Source: Candidatus Tectimicrobiota bacterium (lineage in GTDB: Bacteria; Tectomicrobia; Entotheonellia; Entotheonellales; Entotheonellaceae). From it: DNA of 64,000 bases. Positions 58,301 through 64,000 of the stretch are shown here, piece after piece. Both the position numbers and the translations under genes were made by a program. A model generated the notes under the pieces. That model made no database searches and was not told the DNA's origin. It was given only the letters and a program-made list of their open reading frames with translations. Position 1 is the stretch's first letter. Each line of letters begins with the position of its first letter. Where the stretch lies: assembly GCA_026005175.1 (NCBI GenBank), contig BPKO01000004.1:248001-312000 (forward strand). The letters are read 5' to 3'.

Positions 58301-58449
58301 TGGCCGTCGATCCGACGGCAGCGGCGCCGGTTACCGGTCCTCCTAAAGTCCCCTTCAAAGGACTAGAAACCCGGATCTCCGGGGTCAGCGGCCCCGACGA
58401 GGGCGCCTCGATCATCGCCGCTTTCGATAACGTCGTGGTACAGCAGTAA
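55379..58449 (+). CDS. Secreted choice-of-anchor-L-like / dockerin-like / tandem jelly-roll protein (two frameshifts)
   Basis: The product spans three frames joined by single extra G/C bases near 56513 and 57977. Its order is as follows. A signal peptide (FIFAWAVALSAVLPVIAHAQ). A choice-of-anchor-L-like domain (NTLTCGDLVNTLAGSGLTIL, VVFRYVFASEEYNEFANTPF). A Big_1-like Ig domain (TTDASGKAVFTYTGDRG). A dockerin-like pair (VGDVNGDGVRDATDAQLILD and AGDMNADRIINNLDSILILG). Two related ~200-residue jelly-roll domains follow (FDDFETHGLDPAKWATLEFV; YDDFSSDHLDRTKWADQEAV). The start could also be at 55457 or 55496. The first third has clearly lower GC than the rest. It follows the cohesin lipoprotein by 4 bases. 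Confidence 0.78.
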
Positions 58450-58466
58450 AGAAAACTGCAAACCGT

Positions 58467-59509
58467 GGGGTCAGGTCTTGAATCGTGACGCAAAAGCAGG
58501 AGGCAAGTCTTGAAAGAACGTCTGGTGCCGTATCCACCAGCCTGGCGCCCTCTCAGGGGCCCGCGGTGCCGGATCAGCCGCCCGGCGGAACACCTCGCCC
58601 CCCTTCTTCCTGCCTCTCCTGTTCCACCTTCCTGACCAGCTTGCTCACCGTGGTGTAGTGCACCCCCAGATGCGCTGCAATCTCCCGCAGGGTGTAGCCA
58701 TACTCGACGTGCGCTGTATACATCAGCTGCGCCTTGGTGCCCGACGCCGACGCAAACAGGGGCCGCCAGCGGCGGCCGGGCCGCATACCGCTGCGTCCTG
58801 GGTATCTCCCGCAGGGTCACCCCCGGCTTGACCCGCGCCTGCAACCCCTCCACAAAGGTATCCCCACCAAAAAAGACCTGGCCCCGCAACGCCCCCCAGG
58901 GCGATGCCTGCCCCCTTCCCTCGTCCACAAAGGTCTTGTAGCGCCGCACTGCCTCGTCCCAGTCCGCGGCAAACTGCCCCAGCACCCACTCCACCGTCAA
59001 AAAGGCCGGCACGCTCTCCTCGCCGGCGGTGGCCCGGTAACTGCTCCATCTCCACGCCCCGGGCTGCGCGACGCTCCCAGCACGCACCGGATTTAAGACC
59101 ACATACCGGCACAGTTTCCAGCAAATGGTGGCCCTTTTCGACCACAATGGCCTTGTAGCGCCCCTGGAAAAGATGGCCAACTCGGCCATGGGTGCGGTTA
59201 AACCACTGCGTATAGACCCCGTTGAGCTGCCGCATGCCCCGCGACAGATTCCCCTCGAGGGTCTCAAGCAGCAAGTGATAGTGGTTGTCCATCAGACAAT
59301 AGGCGTGACACAGCCAGTGAAACCGCCTGACCACGGTGGCCAAAAGGCCCAAAAAGGCCTGCCGGTCGCTATCGGACAGAAAGATCGCCTGGCGGGCATT
59401 GCCGCGGGCGGTTACATGATACACTCCACCCGGATACTCGAGGCGCAAGGGTCTAGCCATGGCGTTGGCAAGGTAGCAGACCGGACCTTATATTTCAAGA
59501 CCTGACCCC
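58467..59509. mobile_element. REP-associated Y1 transposase element
   Basis: A Y1 transposase gene is bracketed by inverted copies of one motif: GGGGTCAGGTCTTGAAT at 58467-58483 and its complement at 59493-59509. A partial third copy (AGGCAAGTCTTGAAAG) lies near 58501. The bracketed unit is 1043 bases. Solo copies elsewhere in the window (11228, 37590, 38356) make this look like a REP/RAYT system. Confidence 0.75.
58574..59460 (-). CDS. REP-associated tyrosine transposase, Y1_Tnp family (frameshifted)
   Basis: The N-terminus (MARPLRLEYPGGVYHVTARG, then FHWLCHAYCLMDNHYHLLLE) carries the HUH motif (HYH) of Y1 transposases. VYTQWFNRTHGRVGHLFQGR follows. After an extra base near 59110 it continues CRYVVLNPVRAGSVAQPGAW, a typical RAYT block. 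A further shift near 58775 leads to a C-terminal helix-turn-helix (YGYTLREIAAHLGVHYTTVS). RAYTs cut and move REP-type single-stranded ends. With these likely sequence errors removed it seems complete. Confidence 0.88.
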
Positions 59510-59526
59510 GCTCCTGGGAGGTGCAG

Positions 59527-60386
59527 ATGATCACGGCAGTGCTCCTCTGCCTTCTCGGCGTTCTCGTCGTAAGCCCCGCCACGGCGCTGACGGACCGCGA
59601 GCGCGATGGCTTCCGCGGCCCGGTGCGCTTCGTGCGCGTGGAAAAGGCTGGCACGCCACAGCAGTCCCGGCGTCAGCACGCCACCTCCCCTACCCCTCTG
59701 ACTCCCGTGCTGTGGCAGACGCTGGCTTACAATTCCCAGGGCAACCGCACCGAGGCGGCTTTCTACAGCGACGATGGCACCTCGCGCTGGCGCTGGCAGT
59801 ACACCTATGACGCCCAGGGCCGGCGCCAGGAGCGCCGCAGCTACGACGACGACGGCACCTTGCGCTGGCGCTGGCGCTACGCCTACGACGCCCAGGGCCG
59901 CCTGCACAGGCAGCACGAGTACAACGGCGACGGAGAACTGGTGCGCTGGTGGCAGTACACGTACGACGCCCAGGGCCGAATGGTCGAGGGAAACTCACCA
60001 CGGCGCCGACGGCGCTCTGCTGTGGCGCTGGCGCTACACCTACGACGCTCAGGGGCCAGCGCACGTCCAAGGCCGAATACACCGCCCACGGCTTCCTGCT
60101 GCGGCAGTGGCACTACACTTACGACGCCCAGGGCCGCCTGCACGAAGAAACCCAGTACGGCCCCGGCGGCGTGCGGCTGTGGTTGAAACGCTATACCTAC
60201 GACGACCGCGGCAATCCGGCATCAGAGGAGCACTTCCGCGGCGACGGCACGCTGGTGGCCCACTGGCGCCATACCTACGCCTACGACGCCTGGGGCAACT
60301 GGGTCCGGCGGATCACCGCCGCGCAGCCCGCCGGCACCGCCACCCCGCAGGAAATGACCTACCGCCTCCTTACCTATTACGACTGA
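59527..60386 (+). CDS. Exported YD-repeat protein (frameshifted)
   Basis: A GGGAGG site precedes the ATG at 59527. The product has a signal peptide (ITAVLLCLLGVLVVSPATAL) and a series of RHS-type YD repeats (YTYDAQGRRQERRSYDDDGT, YAYDAQGRLHRQHEYNGDGE, YTYDDRGNPASEEHFRGDGT). Indels near 59985 and 60050 change frames, but the repeat text continues across all of them. It is much shorter than toxin-delivering RHS proteins and has no C-terminal toxin. It may be a small surface or periplasmic sugar-binding protein. It begins 18 bases beyond the right end of the Y1 element. Confidence 0.72.
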
Positions 60387-60446
60387 ACTTGGGCGCGGTG
60401 TCCGTCTGGAAGCCGGTTGGAGGAGGGAGAAAGGGTCTGGCCTGCC

Positions 60447-61064
60447 CTAGAGCAGGCCGTGTTTGCGGAGGGCTTCGTCTAGTGGTAAGGTGCCACGCGC
60501 ATACTCACGCAGGGCGGCTTCCAGGCGCTGTTCGCGGTCCTGGAGCTCCTCGAGGCGGCGCACCGCCGGCGCCAGGGCCGTACGCCGGTCCCACAGCACA
60601 AACCCGATCAGCGCAAACATGCCGCCAAACGTCAGCCCGAATCCCCACAGCAAGAACTCCTGCAGCTCGCCGATGCGCTTCTCCACCGCATCCATGCGCT
60701 GATTGACTGCTGCCAGCCCCTGCTCCAGCCGCCGGTTTACCGCAGCCACTTCTCGCCCAATACGCTCGTTGACCGCCGCCAGCCCCTGCTCGAGCCGCCG
60801 GTCCATCTGCTCCAGCCGCTGGGTGAGTACCGCCACTTCCCGCCCAAGGCGCTCGTTGACCGCCGCCAGCCCCTGCTCCAGCCGCCGGTCCACCTGCTCC
60901 AGCCGCTGCTGGAGCGCTTTTTGCCCTTCTTCGAGACGGGTCAGGCGCTCGACGATTTCCCGCCCCGTGATCGTGACTTCCTGCTCCTGTGCCCGGGCCG
61001 CCCCCAGCCACCCCACCAGGGCCAGCACACTCAGCCCGGCCGCCAGCGCCCGCCCGCATCGCAT
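60447..61064 (-). CDS. Exported coiled-coil protein with C-terminal membrane helix
   Basis: The 205-residue protein has a signal peptide (ALAAGLSVLALVGWLGAARA) and ITGREIVERLTRLEEGQKAL. An 11/14-residue coiled-coil repeat follows (RRLEQGLAAVNERLGREVAV, with variants), then a membrane helix (FGLTFGGMFALIGFVLWDRR) and TALAPAVRR. It ends LDEALRKHGLL. The last 70 residues match the gene at 37687-38266 in plan and wording, but the coiled coils differ in repeat unit. The ATG at 61064 has a GGAAGGAA site. Function is unknown. Both proteins expose the coiled coil to the periplasm if the signal peptide is cleaved. Confidence 0.72.
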   Translation of the reverse strand: MRCGRALAAGLSVLALVGWLGAARAQEQEVTITGREIVERLTRLEEGQKALQQRLEQVDRRLEQGLAAVNERLGREVAVLTQRLEQMDRRLEQGLAAVNERIGREVAAVNRRLEQGLAAVNQRMDAVEKRIGELQEFLLWGFGLTFGGMFALIGFVLWDRRTALAPAVRRLEELQDREQRLEAALREYARGTLPLDEALRKHGLL

Positions 61065-61239
61065 GGCCGTGCGTTCCTTCCTCCGCGGCGCGGCCAGGAA
61101 GACCCAAAGGCTCCGGGCCGCTACCACGCTTTTACCGCAGAACCCCTAGGGCGTCAACGGGCAACCCCTTGCCGCCGCCCGGCAAACCTGGTAGGATGGC
61201 CGGCGCAGACACGGCACGCCACCCTTGAGGAAAGGCACC

Positions 61240-62445
61240 ATGCGCACCCTGCTCCACGACATGCTGGTCGTCGACCTTACCCAGTTCGAAGCCGGCACCT
61301 CCTGCACCCAGATGCTCGCCTGGCTCGGCGCCCGCGTGATCAAAGTGGAACCGCCCCCCTGGGGCGATCCCGGGCGCTGGATCGGCGGCTCGACGGACAA
61401 GTCGAGCGACAGCCCCTACTTCATGCTGCACAACAACAACAAGCAGAGCATCACCCTGAACCTCAAGTGCGCGCAAGGCCTGGCCCTCTTCCGGGAACTG
61501 GTCAAGCGGGCCGACGTGGTGGCCGAGAACCTCGCCCCCGGCACCTTCGAGCGCCTGGGCTTTTCTTACGAAGTGCTCAAAGAACTCAACCCCCGCATCA
61601 TCTACGTCACCATCAAGGGTTTTGGCACTTCGGGCCCCTACCGGGACTTTAAAAGCTTCGACATGACCGCGCAGGCCCTGGGCGGCGCTTTTGCCGCCAC
61701 CGGCTTTGCCGAGGATCCCCCCACCTACCCCGGACCGGTGACCGGCGACACCGGCGCCGGCCTGCACGCCGCCATCGGGGTGCTCGCCGCTTACCTCGAC
61801 CGCAAGCGCACCGGCCGCGCCTACAAAGTGGAAGTCTCCATGCAGGAAGCGGTGGTGAACTTCATGCGCAACAGCTTCGTCCCCGTGCTGGAAAGCGGCC
61901 AGTCGCCGCCGCGCCAGGGCAACCGCAACCCGGCGTCGGTGCCGGGCAACGCCTTTGCCTGCCACCCCGGGGGACCCGATGACTACGTCTACATCGACGT
62001 GCCCCTCGCCGATACCGCGGCCTGGGAGGCCCTGGCGCGCCTCATCGGCCACCCCGAGCTCGCCGCGCGCTACCGCGATCCGGCAGCGCGCCTGGCCCAC
62101 CGCGAGGAGATCGAGGCGCAGGTGGCCGCCTGGGTGCGGCCGCAGACGCGCCAGCAGGCCATGCAGGCCTGCGCCCAGGCCGGGGTGCCCTGCGGCGCCA
62201 CCCTCAATACCCTCGAGCTGCTCCACGACCCGCACCTGCGCGCCCGCGGGGCGCTGGTGACGGTGCAGCACCCCGAATTCGGCCCCATCACCCTGCCCGG
62301 CTCGCCGATGCGGGTGAGCCCTGGCGGAGACCTCACCTACCGGCCGGCCCCCCTGCTGGGGCAGCACAACGCCGAGGTCTACGCCGAGTTCTTTGGCTTT
62401 GACGCGGCAAAACTGGAAGCGCTGCGCAAGGAGGGCGTGATCTGA
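61240..62445 (+). CDS. CaiB/BaiF family CoA-transferase (first of a pair)
   Basis: The 401-residue protein has the class III CoA-transferase blocks: MLVVDLTQFEAGTSCTQMLA, WLGARVIKVEPPPWGDPGRW, ADVVAENLAPGTFERLGFSY and VTIKGFGTSGPYRDFKSFD. The catalytic-aspartate region is TGDTGAGLHAAIGVLAAYLD, with the aspartate present. Such enzymes move CoA between carboxylic acids through an aspartyl-CoA anhydride. The ATG has GAGGAAAGG upstream. It overlaps the next CoA-transferase by one base, suggesting a heteromeric enzyme. The substrate is unknown. Confidence 0.92.
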   Translation: MRTLLHDMLVVDLTQFEAGTSCTQMLAWLGARVIKVEPPPWGDPGRWIGGSTDKSSDSPYFMLHNNNKQSITLNLKCAQGLALFRELVKRADVVAENLAPGTFERLGFSYEVLKELNPRIIYVTIKGFGTSGPYRDFKSFDMTAQALGGAFAATGFAEDPPTYPGPVTGDTGAGLHAAIGVLAAYLDRKRTGRAYKVEVSMQEAVVNFMRNSFVPVLESGQSPPRQGNRNPASVPGNAFACHPGGPDDYVYIDVPLADTAAWEALARLIGHPELAARYRDPAARLAHREEIEAQVAAWVRPQTRQQAMQACAQAGVPCGATLNTLELLHDPHLRARGALVTVQHPEFGPITLPGSPMRVSPGGDLTYRPAPLLGQHNAEVYAEFFGFDAAKLEALRKEGVI

Positions 62446-63662
62446 TGAGGGCGGGCGCAGACCGCAAGCCGCTGGACCCCCTGCTGGTGCTCGAGCTCAC
62501 CGAGGGGCAGGCCGGCGCCACCTGCACGCAGGTGCTGGCCTGGCTTGGCGCCCGGGTGATCAAAGTGGAACCACCCCAGGGCGAGCCCGGCCGCCGGGTG
62601 GGCGAGGGGGTCGATCCGCAGGTGGGTGGGGTCTTCTTCTTCCTGCACAACACCAACAAGCAAAGCATTACCCTCAACCTGCACCACCCCCGCGGCCCGG
62701 CGCTGCTTACGCAGCTGGTAGCCAAGGCCGACGTGGTGGTGGACAACCTGAAGCCGGGCACCCTGGAGCGCCTGGGCTTGCCGTACGCCCGCCTCCGCGA
62801 AGCCAACCCCACCCTCATCTACGCCACCCTCTCCGGCTTTGGCAGCGACGGCCCTTACCGCGCCTTTCCCTGCACCGAAGCGGTGGCGGAAGCCCTGGGC
62901 GGCGGCTTGGGCACCACCGGCTTCCCCCACCGGCCCCCTACCCTGCCCCGCAGCGACGCCGGCGAAAGCGGCGCCGGCCTGCACGCCGCCCTGGCTATTC
63001 TGGCCGCGGTGGCCGACTGCCTCGACACCGGCCGCGGCCACCAGGTGGAGGTGACGATGCAAGAGGCGGTGGTCAATCTGGTGCGCACCCGCCTGTGGCC
63101 GACCTACATCACCGGCAAGCCCTACCCGCGCCAAGGCAACGACTTGCTCACCGTGCCCGGCGGCACGTATCCCTGCAAGCCGGGCGGCCCCAACGACTAC
63201 GTCTACGTCTTTGTCCACCCCGACGTGCCCGCCATGTGGCACGGTTGCCTGCGCGCCATGGGCCGCGAAGACCTCATCGGCGACCCGCGCTACGAGGAGG
63301 CCCGCGCCCGCATGGCACGGCGTGAAGAAGTGGAAAAGCTCTTCACCGACTGGAGCCTAACCCTGGACAAGCGCCAGGTCATGGAAGCCCTGGGGCGCCA
63401 CGGGGTGCCTTGCGGCGCGGTGCTCGACAGCGCCGAGCTGCTCGACGACCCGCACCTGCAAGCGCGCGGCTTCTTCGTGCCGCTTGCGCATCCCCACTAC
63501 GGCCGCCTCTCCGTGCCCGGCTGCCCCATCCGCCTCGACGACACCCCTGCGGCGCTCACTCCTCCGCCGCGGCTTGGCGCCGACAACGCCGCGGTCTACG
63601 GCGAGCTGCTGGGCCTGACGCCGGCGCAGCTCGAGCAGCTACGGCACGAAGGGGTGATCTGA
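62445..63662 (+). CDS. CaiB/BaiF family CoA-transferase (second of a pair; Glu at the catalytic Asp position)
   Basis: The 405-residue protein matches its upstream neighbour along its length: LLVLELTEGQAGATCTQVLA, WLGARVIKVEPPQGEPGRRV and ADVVVDNLKPGTLERLGLPY. At the catalytic site it reads AGESGAGLHAALAILAAVAD, so glutamate stands where the first copy has aspartate (GDTGAGLH). Heterodimeric class III transferases, such as the benzylsuccinate enzyme, have one subunit without the catalytic aspartate. I infer that this is a non-catalytic or altered partner. Start and preceding stop overlap (TGATG). Confidence 0.9.
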   Translation: MRAGADRKPLDPLLVLELTEGQAGATCTQVLAWLGARVIKVEPPQGEPGRRVGEGVDPQVGGVFFFLHNTNKQSITLNLHHPRGPALLTQLVAKADVVVDNLKPGTLERLGLPYARLREANPTLIYATLSGFGSDGPYRAFPCTEAVAEALGGGLGTTGFPHRPPTLPRSDAGESGAGLHAALAILAAVADCLDTGRGHQVEVTMQEAVVNLVRTRLWPTYITGKPYPRQGNDLLTVPGGTYPCKPGGPNDYVYVFVHPDVPAMWHGCLRAMGREDLIGDPRYEEARARMARREEVEKLFTDWSLTLDKRQVMEALGRHGVPCGAVLDSAELLDDPHLQARGFFVPLAHPHYGRLSVPGCPIRLDDTPAALTPPPRLGADNAAVYGELLGLTPAQLEQLRHEGVI

Positions 63663-63685
63663 CTCCGCAGCAAGAGGAGACCCTT

Positions 63686-64000
63686 ATGCCCGCCCGCACG
63701 CAGTCGCTTCCGGTCGATGGCCAGCCCATGGACGTCTACCTCTCTGCCCCCGAGGGCCCCGGCCCCTTTCCGGCGGTGGTGGTCATCCAGCACGCCGGCG
63801 GGGTGGACCCGTTTATCCGCAGCATCTGCGACCGCCTGGCGGCAGCCGGCTACCTGGCTGCCGCCCCCGACCTCTACCACCGCCTGCCGCCGCACCTCGA
63901 GCCCAGCGCCCGCCGGCAGCAGCTCAAGGACGCCGAAATCATCGCCGACGTCAACGCCACCGTCGACTTCCTGCGCCAGGACCCCCTCGCCGACGGCGCC
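63686..64000 (+). CDS. Dienelactone hydrolase family protein (partial, 3' end off window)
   Basis: The ATG at 63686 follows AAGAGGAGA and starts PARTQSLPVDGQPMDVYLSA. FPAVVVIQHAGGVDPFIRSI and CDRLAAAGYLAAAPDLYHRL are typical of the dienelactone hydrolase fold. The cysteine nucleophile region lies beyond the window. Its place 23 bases after the CoA-transferases suggests one catabolic transcript. About 105 residues are visible of a usual 230 or more. Confidence 0.85.
   Translation, partial: MPARTQSLPVDGQPMDVYLSAPEGPGPFPAVVVIQHAGGVDPFIRSICDRLAAAGYLAAAPDLYHRLPPHLEPSARRQQLKDAEIIADVNATVDFLRQDPLADGA

Overview
The window is a GC-rich stretch of a bacterial chromosome from a diderm (Gram-negative type) organism. 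The evidence is a lipobox lipoprotein, a beta-barrel protein ending in an aromatic residue, a LolD/FtsX-type transporter, FecR-type periplasmic proteins and Shine-Dalgarno starts throughout. I cannot place it taxonomically. The mix of CoA-transferases, a single-chain glycyl-tRNA synthetase, toxin-antitoxin genes and a large type III CRISPR locus fits an environmental, possibly uncultivated lineage. Many genes carry single-base insertions in G/C runs, densest in uvrB and glyQS. I read most of these as sequence or assembly errors, not real pseudogenes.

Layout. 0-11 kb: housekeeping and RNA metabolism: XdhC-type factor, radical SAM protein, rlmD-like methyltransferase, an rtcB / COG0523 GTPase / archease operon, a quinone oxidoreductase, a fused MntA-HepT toxin-antitoxin and a patatin lipase. 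11-31 kb: a defence island. It contains a DUF433/DUF5615 toxin-antitoxin pair, a CRISPR array of 58 repeats, cas2, a cas1 split by a 1.5-kb IS66-family element, a full csm operon (csm5, csm4, csm3, csm2, csm1/cas10), cas6, three candidate cyclic-oligoadenylate sensors (CARF-HEPN, membrane-anchored SAVED-like, CARF-winged helix) and a further PIN-type toxin-antitoxin pair. 31-50 kb: ordinary metabolism and repair: aat, uvrC, uvrB, FAH-family hydrolase, alpha/beta hydrolases, a YbaK-type deacylase, an AttEFGH-like ABC/lipocalin operon, rlmI, glyQS, mutT, a molybdopterin oxidoreductase, a flavin reductase and a ketopantoate reductase.

50-58.5 kb: a tightly packed surface operon: a TPR plus beta-barrel outer-membrane protein (Slam-like architecture), a FecR-domain protein, a lipoprotein with cadherin-like repeats ending in a cohesin-like module, and a large secreted protein with a choice-of-anchor-L-like domain, a dockerin-like module and two tandem jelly-roll domains. 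I infer that the lipoprotein displays the dockerin protein at the surface. 58.5-61 kb: a Y1 (REP-associated) transposase element with its terminal motif, scattered solo copies of that motif elsewhere, a YD-repeat protein and a coiled-coil membrane protein paralogous to one at 38 kb. 61-64 kb: two CaiB/BaiF CoA-transferases and the start of a dienelactone hydrolase.

The two systems I consider most novel are the type III-A locus with three different nucleotide-sensor proteins, including a minimal TM-SAVED-like effector, and the cohesin/dockerin surface-display operon with a Slam-like barrel protein.
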